Assembly (NCBI GenBank): GCA_009617715.1
Contig: VTFK01000152.1
Coordinates: 2,170,001 to 2,234,000 of the forward strand
DNA: 64,000 bases
Origin: Plectrocnemia conspersa
Lineage: Eukaryota > Arthropoda > Insecta > Trichoptera > Polycentropodidae
Reading direction: 5' to 3'
The translations under genes were made by a program, and so were the position numbers. The notes beneath the pieces are model-generated. The model ran no database searches and was not told the DNA's origin. It saw nothing but the letters and a program-made list of their open reading frames with translations. This document shows positions 1 to 12,239 of the stretch, piece after piece (within the stretch, counting starts at the first letter, position 1; every line of letters starts with the position of its first letter).

Positions 1-2780
1 TTTTAATATCACTATTTAATTTATTTTTTTAAGAAGAGTCCTAGCTAATAAGGATTAAACTAACAAAGTGCGAAATTATATTATTATTTCTATTTAAGTT
101 GACTGAAAAAGAAAATATAATCGAGTTGTAATTTGAGTTTTTATGATATCTATAATAGTATATAATAACATCCTCGGATATAATAATAAATTTCAATTTT
201 GTTATTATCAATAGGTTGATGGTCCTCAAATTGCAATTTTTATGTTTGGAGTTAAAATCTCATGTAAAGAAAATATGTTAAATCTTTGTCGGGGTATATA
301 TGTTTGGGTGGGTTGTACACATAATGTGTTATAATGAAAATATACCTATTACTTTAAACTTATATTGGCGTTTGATAGTGTATTATGTTTATTTTTAATG
401 TGTTTTGGAGACAATATAAATATTTATTTTATTGGTTATATTTTTATTATCTCGTAAACCATTGGCATTCCAAGCTGTTTTGCGGCCGGGATTTGCCATT
501 ATTTTCGTGCATTATATTAATTTAAGTAAAATATGAGAAATGATAAAAATCGGGATTACTTTGACTGACTGTTGCGTATCATATATTATGTATTTATATG
601 ATATATATGGGTTTTTAAGAACAATATACTGTCATTGTTTGATTAAAATATTTTTACTACTTTTCTAAAAAATGGCATTATAAATATTCGGGTGAGTTTG
701 TGAGCCATTTTAATTCGGCATCTAGGTTTAAAATAGCGACTACTTAAAAACTAAATGATTTATTTTTAACTATAAAAAAAATATTTACACATTTTTCTAT
801 ATGTTGCAGCGAATGTGTTTTTTCACTAGTATTGAAGTAAAATCATATTGAAATATATTTTTATTAGTAGAAATGTATTTTTACTATAGTAAATACAGTT
901 TTTCTGTTCTGACAGTTGCTAGTGAAATTATAAGCTACTTTAAACTGTCATTTAGCAGGCGAGAAACGTGTAAAAAATGTAAATTTGGTATTGAACTAAC
1001 TTTTATTTCACCAGTGAATTTTGTTTATAGTTGTAGGGCAGCACATCGCATGTTAAGGCCAAAATTATCAAACCCAAATCTAAGCTAAGCTACTTAAGCA
1101 AACTCAACTTGATCTAATGAAAGTATTAACTAATTGCACATGTCATTCTGGCTGCGATTTGTAGGTTAACTGCTAATTATTTTTAACTTTGTTAAATATT
1201 AAGCTGAACCGCGACATGCTGACAACCGATTACGTGCTACTGCAATACGTGAAAACAAGAGACTCAAAATATGTATATTGCCAAGTGTTTAAAACAATTT
1301 ATAATAATAGGATAAATAAAATTGTAATAATATATTTTAATAAATTACTAAAAAATATTTTATCAATGAGTTACTCTAATATTAACATAGTTAGAATTTT
1401 TTATGATTTATAGTTTTTATATGTTTATCTATTAATTATGTTTTTAACTTTGAAAGCTCTGATGATTCAATTTAAATTTATATATATATATATGTATTAT
1501 ATATTTAATAAATTAAATAATTTTAGCGAGTAATTTGGAATTAATCTTAAAATTTTACTACATATAAAACTAAAATTGATAAAAGTTGAATTAGTAATTT
1601 AAATAGATAACTGTTGAAACAATTTTCCATAAAATAACCATAAAATTTGCACATTTGCTGAATAATCTCTTGTTTTTTTACAATATGTAAGTTGGTTATA
1701 CGTATTTCGTATAAATTTCATCTTATACGTTTAATTATTAAATCGCAAAATATTTCCAATTAGTTCGATTCGTATTTTCTGATTGAAAACATGCAATTTC
1801 TATTCAAATAGTATCATGAGGGTATTACGCTTAGTTATATAATGTAATATATTAATAAAACTATATACAATACGTAATGTGTTAACGGTTAATAACTACC
1901 GTTAAAATAAATGGTTCACTCGTTTCAGAACGTTCTCGTTTGTCGACTATATAGATTTGTGCCGTTAGACACGTAGAACAAACAGTATACACTGAATGTT
2001 ATTAGAGTTTTCTTGAGATATACAATTTAAAGACACAAAATATTAGTGTGAATATAACTTGACAAACGATTTTTTTTACAAATATTTTCTACTATACTTA
2101 ATTTCTTTGTCGTTTATATTGAATTTGTGTAATTATCCAATGGAGATTCTACAATTTATAAATTATTTTAGAACATTAGTAGTTCACATATACTTTTATT
2201 TAAAATTAATTTCAGCTTAAGGTTTGATACATTGAAGGATTTTTTTTTATTACTGTAGTATCAACGGCATTCAAAATTTCTTAAGAATTCAACAAATTTG
2301 TGGTTTAAAACTGCTGTTAATTTTAAATTAAATAAAAAAGCGTTTGCTATTTGATAATTCAATTGAGTTTTTTAATGCGATATATGACAAAAAACAATAT
2401 TTTCATTATTAACTTAATATGATAAAAAATAACTTTCTATACTGTAAAAATTCATATTTGTTTAATAGTCATATCTATGGAATCAAATAAAACCTTTTAC
2501 GCATCATAAGCGTCATAAATCCATATCATTTTTTTCATACCAGCTAGTACGTATGTGACAATAGACGGAATAAACTAAAAGCATCACAATAGCCATTAGA
2601 GACTTTCTTCTACTGTTATTATCATATAACATTATGACAGAAAAATGAGATTTAAAACGACCGTTAAATAATTAAATTTGTTGATATTTGTAATTGCTTG
2701 TACCAGCAAAATGTAGGCAAGCACTACAGCTATTTTAGGCTGACCATGTATATAATATTGGATACATAGCGTCCAAATCA
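1..2780. other. AT-rich stretch without a supported gene
   Basis: Only short ORFs typical of AT-rich DNA occur. One interspersed-repeat copy sits at about 840-1095 (separate entry). A short (TA)n run is at about 1482-1492. Confidence 0.6.
840..1095. repeat. Diverged interspersed repeat, related to 24380-24660
   Basis: Carries TTTTTATTAGTAGAAAT-type motifs followed by GTTGTAGGGCAGCACATCGC and TTAAGGCC. The last part matches, in inverted orientation, the segment near 24450-24490. Composition and motif place it with the TTTTCACTAGTAAAA repeat family. Confidence 0.45.
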
Positions 2781-2790
2781 ACGACCTTGA

Positions 2791-2932
2791 GCTCTTTATT
2801 TTCGACACACATGGAGTCGTATAAACTCGAATCAAGAGAAGCTACTGATTGAAAAAGTAGCTGATTCCCTCTTCACGTCAGCCCTGGTCGAGCTTGACGT
2901 GAAAAATCCGGAGTTCAACTCGCAGACGACTG
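2791..2932 (+). CDS. Candidate isolated coding exon or gene fragment (unrecognised)
   Basis: An open frame runs from a TGA at 2788-2790 to a TGA near 3018. Its middle part (about 2836-2931) reads as ordinary protein (QEKLLIEKVADSLFTSALV, then ELDVKNPEFNSQTT) with many G/C third positions, unlike the AT-driven ORFs around it. A possible donor, ACTG|GTATTC, follows at 2933. There is no ATG in the frame. I do not recognise the family. It could be an internal exon of an unseen gene, a captured gene fragment or chance. Confidence 0.3.
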
Positions 2933-3284
2933 GTATTCAAATATCAATTATTAACAAAAATAACATCCTTGAGAAAATATACAATTTTAAATGTTTTATC
3001 TGTGATTTTTTATTATGATTTTTTATTTAATTATAATTTCGTCATTATATCATTAATTATATCCATTTTTTACAAATAGCTTGGAGGGGAAAAAACAAGT
3101 AATAAATTATATTTATAGTGTTACTTGTACGACAAAAATCATGGTAGTGGTCTGCGGGATACAAAAATTTAAGTTTAGTGATTCGTGAGCTCTGAAAGTT
3201 AAAAGTTTAAAGTAAAACAATAAATTTGATTTCAGTCTTGAATTTCAATATTTTTATAGTTGTTCATTGTGTTTACTTGGTTGT

Positions 3285-3340
3285 AACGCATTTGGTTAGC
3301 GCCTGTCATGTTGCAACAGAAGATTTTAAAATAAATAAAT
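3285..3340 (+). repeat. SINE 3'-tail fragment
   Basis: GTTGTAACGCATTTGGTTAG and the following TGTTGCAACAGAAG match the terminal hairpin tail of the SINE copies at 39085, 47925 and 18000. The rest of the element is not recognisable upstream. Confidence 0.5.
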
Positions 3341-3492
3341 GATACATTTTATTGAATTTATACCTAAATTCATAGTAGTATACGTAGGGTGTGGGTGCCG
3401 CACGTACTAAGCGAAGAGAACAAAACGACGCGCTTGCAAATGTGTAAAGCTTTTATTCGACCAGGAAACGAATACTAGATAAGATGGATTTT

Positions 3493-3720
3493 TTGCTTAT
3501 CCTCCTTATTTTCCTGATTTAATAATGCTATCGGAATGCCACTTGCTATGATTTTTAGAACACAATTTAGATGGGAAAAAACAATCGTGTCAGTAAAAAA
3601 CAGGCCTTTCCGAATATTTTAAATTAAAAAGTCAGTTTTTACAAACTATGACTTAAAAATATGCCTGAACGATTGAAGAAGGTTATATCCGTCGATAAAT
3701 ATTATTTTTTAAATAATATT
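3493..3720 (+). pseudogene. mariner transposase C-terminal relic
   Basis: Conceptual reading gives PPYFPDL...LSECHLL, equivalent to the mariner HPPYSPDLAPSDYHLF box, then FLEHNLDGKK and, after frameshifts, MPERLKKVISVDKYYF, equivalent to LPERWQKVIDxxGxYF at the transposase end. Stops and frameshifts show it is dead. Confidence 0.6.
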
Positions 3721-3739
3721 GTAAAAATACTTTTTTTGT

Positions 3740-5880
3740 GAAAAAAAAAATGCTTTGCTATAAAAAACTTATTATTTTGCGTACCCCTAATCTCGATTTT
3801 TATAAATTAATTTAATAATCCATGTTGTATATCTACTAAAATTTAAACATTCAGTCATATCATAACTAATATCATTCAATTTAATTAGTATGTACTAACA
3901 AAATGGTCATAAAACCACTGAAAATAAATACACATATTGCAAACAATATATAATTTATCTGGACTTATTTACTATATTATTTACTATGCTAAAAATATAA
4001 TTAATTATAATAAGACTATATGGGAATATAAATAGTTACTAGCAGTCTATATTCTGCTTTGCCCGGGACTTAGATTTAACGCAAATAATTCCGTGAATCG
4101 TTTGAGAGAGCAATTCTTGTTAAACGTAATACATATATAGGTCAAAATGGTGTACTTCAGAAAAGGTACATAAATATAACCATGCTGTTCTAATGAAAAA
4201 AATAAAATTAATTTATTACTGCTTGCAATTATACACGATTTAATTAGCATTATTCATTACGATGATCATTCCAATCTGTGATGATTATAATTATATATTA
4301 TATAAGACAAAAAATTGAAAAGCACTGGGGCCCACATGAGATTTGAACTAATAACTTTCAAGTATTTTCACTAGTCAATCGATCTTATAATAATTTAAAT
4401 GTAGGATTTTTATTTTAGTTTTACCAGAAAAATGTTTTTCTGGTGAATAGAGCAGCATTTTATATTTTGCTATTATTTTTGACATAATGTTGAATTAATA
4501 CGATAAATAAGAGAACAATTTCTGATCAAGTTAATACATTTTACGGTTGTTGAGAGCAATAGTGGTTATTAAAATTTTTTTGTTAAATACAATTAGTTGT
4601 AACTTATTTTACTTCTAATAGCAGTAAATGGTTATTTTTTTCATTATAGTATCAAAGACAATGAAAATTTATATTTTTCATCCAAAGTTTCGTTTGTGAA
4701 AACTACCATTTGCCATGACAACCTCCACAGCATAAGTAGTTTATAAAAGATACTCGCTAAATAAAAAATATTTTTTGATGGAACTGGAGCTGGAGAGATG
4801 ATGTAATTTTTTTCAACTACACACTGAATTGAAATCGCGAAAAAGCTATTTCTTAGAAGTTTTCTAGTAAGTGAAGGTTAATTAAAATGAATTAAATAGC
4901 AGATCCATGCCAGCCAAAAAGTCCGTGAACCACAGGTTAAGATTTCCTGCTTTTCTTACTCGTTTTTACTATGAATAATGAATTTACAATGCTAAACAAT
5001 ACTATTTAAAAATTTAAAGGTTTTATTGACTGCGCAGCGGAGTTTTTTCATATTTTTTTGATTGCTTAACAAATAATTGTATATTTGTCTAAAAAAACAG
5101 CTATTTTATGAGCAAAACGTAAAAATATCAATAACTAAAAAAATCATTGAGTAGCGCAACTATTTTTACAAAGAATTATTTTATTGCTTTCAATTTAATT
5201 TATAGCTAGTTAACATACGTTAAAATACTAGGGGTTCTGTGTCGAGACAACCCGGGAATTTCCAGCTTTTGTGTCCAGGATTTAAAAAAAAACCAGAAAT
5301 TCTAGACTTTCTGGTTTTCTACTGAAACAGTTATCTAAAAGTAACACAACTTTATTACTAAAAATGTCTGCAGAAGAAGAAATAATCATTTTATATATTT
5401 GAATGCTGATGAAGAGTTCTTACAACAACGTTTTATTTAATTTAGATAGTTTGGATTTATCGCAGTATATAGTATACATATATAACTGAAAAAATAAGAT
5501 CCCAAATTGCTAATATTGGTAACGTCGTCATTCTATGGAATGCTTTATCTGTGGATGGTGTGTTAAGATAACTGTTCTGCACCACATTCCTCCACATTTG
5601 GGTACCGACTTTTGCCTTTGTCTATAGTTTTAATGCAAGTGCTTTGACAGTTTAAATGTATTGTTTAAAAAAGAGCATAGCGGTGATTCGAATTGGTAAA
5701 AAAGTCGTCATTCTTTGATTGTGAATCCGGGGGATATTTGGTACCTGTTCGGCCAAGATATGCCATGACTTTTATGTGCTTTTTTATGATTTTGAAACTG
5801 TTAATGAATATCGTTTCACGTTAGTGAGAAAAAGCTTTAAAATAAATTAGTTTTATAAGACTGAGATTACTAATTTTATG
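3740..5880. other. AT-rich intergenic DNA, no gene seen
   Basis: Apart from the SINE relic above, holds an ACTGCGCAGCGGAG-type motif near 5030 (related to the 48.4-49.3 kb array) and a short inverted repeat with CCAGAAA / TTTCTGG arms at about 5292-5315. No coding signal was recognised. Confidence 0.5.
4235..4395 (-). repeat. Degenerate tRNA-headed SINE (second family)
   Basis: GAGATTTGAACTAATAAC and TTTCAAGTATTTTCACTAGT resemble the B-box and loop region seen more clearly at 50580-50650 and 26470-26530. Strongly decayed. Confidence 0.35.
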
Positions 5881-5884
5881 GCAA

Positions 5885-6150
5885 TAATTACAGGTAGTCC
5901 AGACAACACGTCCCACATATATATGTATTTTTTGCTATATTTATATTTTCATTGTTTAATGGCCGTGAACTCAAACTTGAGTCCTGCGTCACGCGTTTTT
6001 GTGGGTTGATATAAAGCTGGCGCGTATGGTGAAATACATTCCCTTTCGCTCGCTCGCGTGTTAAGTGACGAGAGTGAGTGAAAAGAATTGGGCGTGCGGA
6101 ACGCATGTAACGCACGCCCTTATCGCCAGCTATCAAGTACATGATAATGA
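5885..6150. repeat. GC-elevated patch with a perfect 9-bp GC hairpin (6090-6098 / 6111-6119)
   Basis: GGGCGTGCG and CGCACGCCC are perfect inverted arms around a 12-nt loop. The patch contains several CG-rich words in otherwise AT-rich DNA. It may be a foldback element or a small regulatory island; no ORF looks genuine. Confidence 0.4.
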
Positions 6151-6894
6151 GAGATACTATATATAATTATATTTTACTTATTTTTTTGTGTAAAAAGAGA
6201 AGTCTTATCCCATTGAATCGCAATGCAATAAGTTGTCGCGTTTTTGGGGTATGTGAATTTTTTTATGAAATCTATGAACCATAATTATTTATTTCATCTA
6301 AAAAATAATATTTTATGAACAGAAATTAATTTCAGGGTCAAAACTGTATGGCTAGGATAACATAAAATCAATCCAATCAAAATAAATCGAAACATCCGCG
6401 GTAGATAGCACATCAATTAGCAAAGTTTTTCCATCTGAAATTCTGTATTTTTTTGCAAAACTAAAATGGTATATGTAGATAAATTAGATAACACAGTAAT
6501 CAAAGAATTTACAAGAAACAGCATTTTTACCGGGTGTTATTTTGCTATTTCCTCACCACTTGAAAAAGCGCAATGATTCAGTTTAAGAAATCAGGGGGAA
6601 AAAGCTATAGTTCGGATAAATTATCACCATATTAGTTTATTGTTTTCATTAACTAAAATATTTGAAAAAAATATATAAATATTGCGCTCAAGAGAATCTC
6701 TAAGGAATAAAATTACGAACGAATAATTTTTTTAATTACAAATATTTCGTATAAATTGGAAATGGTTAAAAACCAGTTTCTTATAATTTAATTACAAGTA
6801 TGTTTAAATGCTTTTATAATTTTTTGTATAAACGATTTTTAAAAATAACCCTTTAAAATTTAATATAATTTGCACTCACCAAAATTTCGGCGTC

Positions 6895-7330
6895 CATTTT
6901 CTGCGTACAACTGTCACAAACACATTTATTTTCACAATATTTTTATTTTCACAAACACATTTATTTTCACAATTTTATAAACTACACCATATTCTTATTT
7001 ATGTTTATTTTTATTATTTACACTTTTTTATCTATTTCAATATTTTTCATATTTATTTTTTTAATTACACTTAAAAATCATCCTTATTTATATGTATTTT
7101 TATTATTTATTTCAATATTTTTCACATTTATTTTTATAATTACATTTAAAAACTACACTATATACTTATTTATATTTATTTTTATTATTTCCACTTTTTT
7201 TATCTATTTCAATAATTTTTACATTTATTTTCATAATTTTACTTAAAAACTACACTATAGCATTATTTATATATATTTTTATTATTTACACTTGTTTTTA
7301 TCTATTTCAATATTTTTTTACTGATTCGTA
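6895..7330. repeat. G-depleted tandem array, units of about 75-98 bp
   Basis: Units beginning AAACTACACYATA recur at about 6979, 7149 and 7247, with a shorter one near 7074 (spacings about 95, 75 and 98). Each contains TTTATTTTTATTATTT and CTATTTCAATATTTTT. The plus strand has almost no G, so the Phe/Ile/Tyr-rich ORF spanning it is a compositional artefact. The array abuts the piggyBac relic. Confidence 0.75.
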
Positions 7331-7339
7331 TAATAACAT

Positions 7340-8235
7340 TCGTCAATATGAAGAGGAATATCACAACTTCTGCACATGTATCTTTCCTTACTCCATTTGC
7401 AGAAAAACACGACATTTTCTTCTCACATATTTCTCCGCACGTTTTATTTTTATTTGATGATGATTTTTCAGCTTATCCGAAAGCTTTTCTGGTGTATCGG
7501 CAGCACGGGCACCTCAAGCCAGTGAAATGTCCTTAAAATCGATAGATTTCACTGAATTCTGCATCCATCCTTACTCAAAAGAAAATCTTTGAATTTAATT
7601 TTGCCGTTACGATTCAAATTTTGATAGAAACTGAACGAATTAAACAATGCGCATTGAAAAAATACCATAACAACCTTCTTTGTTTATTCCTTTGTTTTTC
7701 AAAATATTACGTAACTAGGTGATCGGAGCAATCAACACATTTAATATATTTATTTTCATTATACATTGAGGCTTAAGGTAAGGCCGGTCGTTCTGTTTCT
7801 TCCCCGTGTTTATCATCTATGAAAGGTAAATATCATTCTAAAATCTCTTTTCTTATTTGTTTTCTAAATTTGGATAAACGTTTTACCTTTTCTGGCATGT
7901 TTTATCTGTAGGAGCCTAAATTTTATATTTTTGAGTGATTCTGGCAATAAATATTTTGCGAGTAAAACGCTGTTATGATAATTGTCAATATAAACACGGT
8001 GCCATTTGTCCAGATATAGGTTAGTACATTCATCACAGTGCTTACTAATCTTCCTGTATTTCCGGGCTATAATTTTAAATTACAAATATAATCTGTATCC
8101 GACTCGCAAACCATTCTTTTCAATATTCCATATTTGGTTATTTTCAGGATCGTCGAGAGCGAATCCGGGTCCTGAGAAAACAATGAATCCGGACCTCATG
8201 ACAAAAATGGCATCTTATATATTTTTAACAAGGTA
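7340..8235 (-). pseudogene. piggyBac-type transposase relic
   Basis: Minus-strand reading across frameshifts gives YLDKWHRVYIDNYHNSVLLA, then KYLLPES, which matches the piggyBac DDE_Tnp_1_7 segment (LxxxYLDKGHxVYxDNYYTS) with its conserved aspartate. Further downstream RRKCRVFSANGVRKDTC corresponds to the cysteine-rich C-terminal finger. Several stops and frameshifts separate the blocks. The host of small ORFs on the other strand are shadows. Family assignment is confident; activity is excluded. Confidence 0.75.
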
Positions 8236-8439
8236 ATACAATTTCTTACACATACAATAATAGGCACGAGTTAATCCTTTCTACTCTACAAATAAATATA
8301 AAAATTACCCACCGTTGCCCACATATTTTCTGAAATCATTTTTTATATGAAATATTTTAATTAGGCATTAAAAATATCTATTCATAATATTGACTTGATA
8401 ATTAGTCATATTTTCTTTGCTGCTGAGTGTTGCCATAAA

Positions 8440-8800
8440 GTGCATTTCCAGTCCAGGTCAAAAGCAATAAAATCGTGCCATCGCGGTGAAAACACTCGAT
8501 TATCAAGCGTTTATATAGCGACTTTTTATGAGTGAGAATCGAATAAAGCGCATCTAAACCAAATTTTGACCAATAGGAGGGCGCAAAAAACAATTATCAC
8601 TTCTCAGAAGTCAAAAATCCACGACAAAAGCAATAAAATCGTGACGGCGCCGTCACAGTGGGAACGCTCGTTACCGAGCGTTCCCACTGCGACGGCACCG
8701 ACACGATTTTATTGCTTTTGACGTGAATTTTTGCCTTCTGAGAAGTGATAATTGTTTTTGCGCTCTCCTATTGACCAAAATTCGGTTTGAAAATACTTTG
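8440..8800. repeat. Snapback (foldback) MITE-like element
   Basis: Arms of about 120 bp from about 8553 to 8793 fold on a TTAC centre near 8671: AACGCTCG/CGAGCGTT, GTCACAGTGGG, then AATAAAATCGTG/CACGATTTTATT and ACTTCTCAGAAG/CTTCTGAGAAGT and AATAGGAG/CTCCTATT. A partial extra arm (AAAAGCAATAAAATCGTG) lies at about 8449-8478. Relatives occur at 12655-12950, 37770-37925 and 62590-62700. Confidence 0.8.
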
Positions 8801-9660
8801 ATTAGCCCTCATATATTAGAAGTCTATAGTAATATCGGTAAGGATAGCTTATATATTTTTAAAACATAATGTAATAACGAAATGCAGACAAACTATGGAG
8901 CAATATGTGAGATGCGAAATATGTCTGTACTTATTCTTCCGCTTATTTTCCCCTGAGAGATGAGTTAGCTTTGTTTGCATTTTGGACTTAATGAAAGTTC
9001 TAAAACTATAATTAGGTTTAGAACTTTCATTAGGTTAGGTTTGGGTTTAAACAGTATATGTAACTGTCAAATTGTGTTTCATAGACATTTTAGAGCAGCA
9101 TTTTAGCGCCTATAAGGTAAATTATATTTTTGCTACTAAGTCTACTGGTGAAAATGTATTTGGACTTGACTAGTAAAAATATAACTTTACCAAAAAATAC
9201 ACTTTCACTGTAACATTTATACATTGGATGTAAATAAATAAAATAAAGTATATAAATATATATTACTACACATAGACAAGTTGAAATCATATAATTGTAC
9301 TAGTACCTGCCAGATAATTTATATTTTCACTGGTAAAAATATATATTTACTGATGAAAATGTATTTCGATATGATTTTACTGAATTTTTTTTCTAAAACT
9401 TTGATCAGACCTTTTATATTAGAGGTCAATAGTAATATCGGTAAGGATAGCTATCATATTTTTAAAACATAGTGTAATATCGAAATGCGGATAAACTATG
9501 GAGCAATAAATAAGATGCGATGTCTTTCTGTACATATTCTTCCGCTCATTTCTACCTAAGATATGATTTGGCTTTGTTTGTATTTTGGACTATAATGAGA
9601 GTGCTAAAACTATATTATTATGACGCATTAGGTTAACCTGTGCTCATAATTTTAATAAAT
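8800..9660 (+). repeat. Body of composite nonautonomous element with a 603-bp direct duplication
   Basis: AGTAATATCGGTAAGGATAG starts at 8828 and again at 9431, each followed by AACTATGGAGCAATA and TTATTCTTCCGC-like words. Between them lie TTAGGTTAGGTTTGGG, TTTCATAGACATTTTAGAGC and a cluster of TTTTCACTGGTAAAA near-palindromes (9140-9380). The same order recurs inverted at 61.8-62.7 kb, so this is a dispersed element. No coding capacity. Confidence 0.7.
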
Positions 9661-9959
9661 AAATTAATTTAATAAGAAAAAAATGCGCATCAAAATTTAC
9701 AATGCCAGAATCTTTAGTTTATACAAAATTGCATTTTTTTAAATTTTATTTTTTTAAATTAAGTCGAAAACAATATATTAATTTATTAAAAAAACGGCAA
9801 TTACCCCCACTTAAAACATTTGTGAAGTGGTAGGTGATTCATTAAATATCTATAAATGTAAAAATGTGATTTAAAAAAATCGTACGAAAAATTACGATAA
9901 AATGTCAAGAATAGTCCTGGATGTGAGAGACATCTAGGACCAAATCCTATCCTATAACT

Positions 9960-10400
9960 ATCCATCAGTTGGCCTAGAAACTAAACCAGTCCGATTCAAC
10001 AGTGCATTGACACATTTAGAAGATTGGGAAGGCTCCACATATCACAAGAGCTTCTTGATCTTCAAACTGAGTCGTTTTTTCTTGATTATTTGATAACCGG
10101 ATATGTGAAATGGGTGTTGAACGACAAAAATCTTAACTGTAAAATATTATTTTGTGTGTTTGGTAGAATTGCAAATGGATTATGCATTATAAATCAGTTG
10201 GATAATTTGCACAAGAAAGTAAAAAAAATAGGCCTGAATAATTTTACAATAATATACAATAAGGCGCCTCTCCGTAGGGCAAAAATTCCCCTTAATAAAA
10301 TCAAGGAATCTCATCCATCTTATTCTCCAGACCTTGCTCCTTCCGATTACCGTGTGTTTCCATCGACTCAGACGACGAAAATCTATCGTAAATCGATGTA
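9960..10400 (+). pseudogene. mariner transposase relic
   Basis: An open frame (10024-10401) contains ITGYVKWVLNDKN (mariner VTCDEKWILYDN, first catalytic Asp lost to Tyr), QLDNLHKKVK, NKAPLRRAKI (ordinarily DNAxPH, second Asp replaced by Lys) and HPSYSPDLAPSDYRVF with the third Asp retained. The linker between the first two blocks is internally deleted. It reads mariner-like but lacks two catalytic residues, so it is a fossil. Confidence 0.8.
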
Positions 10401-10639
10401 AATAATTAGCTATCGGGATATTTCGAGCTTGAGCCTCTGATATTTTATGCTAATGGATTAAATAATTGACAGAGGGTTGGCTTATATCTTTAGAAAAAAA
10501 AATATTTTTAATCATTAAATTAAAAATATACATTTAAGAGTAATTTTTCTGTTCCATTTAAAAACGTCATTCATTTCGGGTTTTACCAAAAATATTAAAT
10601 TATTATTTATTATTACTGAAACGTGCAGTTTTTCGTTTA

Positions 10640-11250
10640 AAACGGTGATATGTCGACGAAATCATTGCTCCATATCACCTATTGACTCTCGGGTCATACT
10701 CTGCTTACGTGACAAATTTAAATTAGTTTTACCATCAGCGTTTGCTAGCTGGTTCGAAGTTACCGCACACATATTCACCTACGTAACATTGAATTTTTAT
10801 TATAAATTAGACTTTCACAATCAATCAATTGAAGTTATCTTATTGAATGTTTAGATAGCGATATTGAGGATGATGGATCATTGACTCAAATAGTGATATT
10901 GAATACTCAGTTGGAAAAGCATGGAAAACTATTTTAATACGGGCAGAGGAGCAAACAGATTAATTATGCGCGTTCACATGACACGGATCGCAAACCGTTG
11001 GTATTTGTGCGTGCCCGTTGTTTTTAATATAAACACATACATAAACAAATACAATATCATTTATGACGACGCGTGTGTGAATGTGCTTTATATATTATGA
11101 ATATATGTATGTATACATAATATATTCATACGTACACGAACGTATAATTGATAAGACTAGAGGCTGGATGATTTTTGCGGTTTTGCGATAATTATGTGTT
11201 ATTTTAAGTAGTAATGATTGTATTTTACCATATAATGAATCAAGCTATTT
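10640..11250. other. Intergenic DNA with a possible further transposon fragment
   Basis: 10855-10925 reads SDIEDDGSLTQ, a composition common at transposase N-termini, too short to assign. Complex AT palindromes lie around 11090-11130. No gene recognised. Confidence 0.3.
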
Positions 11251-11255
11251 ATATA

Positions 11256-11258
<3 letters not shown>

Positions 11259-11324
<66 letters not shown>
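11259..11324. repeat. (AT)n microsatellite
   Basis: About 33 uninterrupted AT dinucleotides. Confidence 0.97.
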
Positions 11325-11327
<3 letters not shown>

Positions 11328-11699
11328 TTTTAAATTGTATTTATTTAGTATTATTAATTTTTATTTAAATTAGCTAATAGCTATTTATTTCTACAAATTT
11401 CTTGTAACAAAAAAAATATAAAATATGAAACAAAAAAAAAAGTAGATATACAATATTATAGCTTAGTTTTTAATGCATTTTTTGCATGCATTTTTTATTC
11501 CACTAATTTTAGCAACTAAAAATAATATTATTTCAATATTTTGTAAAATATTCCCTTGACTGCATTAATTTTTTTTACTTATTTATTTCAAGTAAACTAT
11601 TTTTTTGTCAATTTTTTTATCAAATATAAAGTGTTTCAACCAACTGTAAATTTGATTAGAATTCAAAAGTCATTTGGAACAAACAAAAATATTTTTCGA

Positions 11700-11990
11700 G
11701 AGTAAAGCAACACAGTATTTTTCACAAGAAATGGATATATTTCACGGATCACCTAATCATCTATAAGTACAGCAACAAAACTACTCTTTGTTTGGAAAAG
11801 ACGAGCGCTAGACAATACATTCTATCCTGCGCCTAATACTATTGTTATTCTGTTCTTGCAGTTATCGATCGCCAGAGTGACTAACTGGACCATGGCGTGG
11901 GGTATCCAAGAAGCAAAGAGGCAAACAAACCACACGAGCATCCTCATCCGCATAAATATATGACGCTTGGTCACAGAGAAGAGACATTTT
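11700..11990 (+). repeat. Diverged duplicate of 22640-22930
   Basis: ACTACTCTTTGTTTGGAA, ACTATTGTT and CCAAGAAGC...GCATCCTCAT match the segment at 22720-22905 in the same order. Here a good acceptor-like tract (TTCTGTTCTTGCAG, ending about 11861) precedes the homologous part, but no long ORF is retained. Either a decayed duplicate of the candidate exon at 22855 or two copies of an unknown repeat. Confidence 0.5.
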
Positions 11991-12239
11991 AATTACCGGT
12001 ACATTTAAATTTTTGCTTATAAATCCACAATTGTAGCGCATTATCACGCACCTATTCTTTTATTTTTTTTCTGGCAACACTGGCAAATTAAGTAAGGAAC
12101 GTAAAGAAACGGTGATTGTTCGTATAAAGGAGTGACGAACACATTATTCTGATATTTTACAATATCTTTACGATCCAAATATATAATGATGAACATGATA
12201 TTTTTAATACAACGAATAAAATTAAATACTAAAAACATT

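Noticed and set aside
7001..7246. 81-codon Phe/Ile-rich ORF, looks like a membrane protein
   Set aside because: It is the translation of a G-free tandem repeat; hydrophobicity is compositional.
10024..10401. Functional 125-residue gene
   Set aside because: It is a mariner relic lacking two of three catalytic aspartates and internally deleted.
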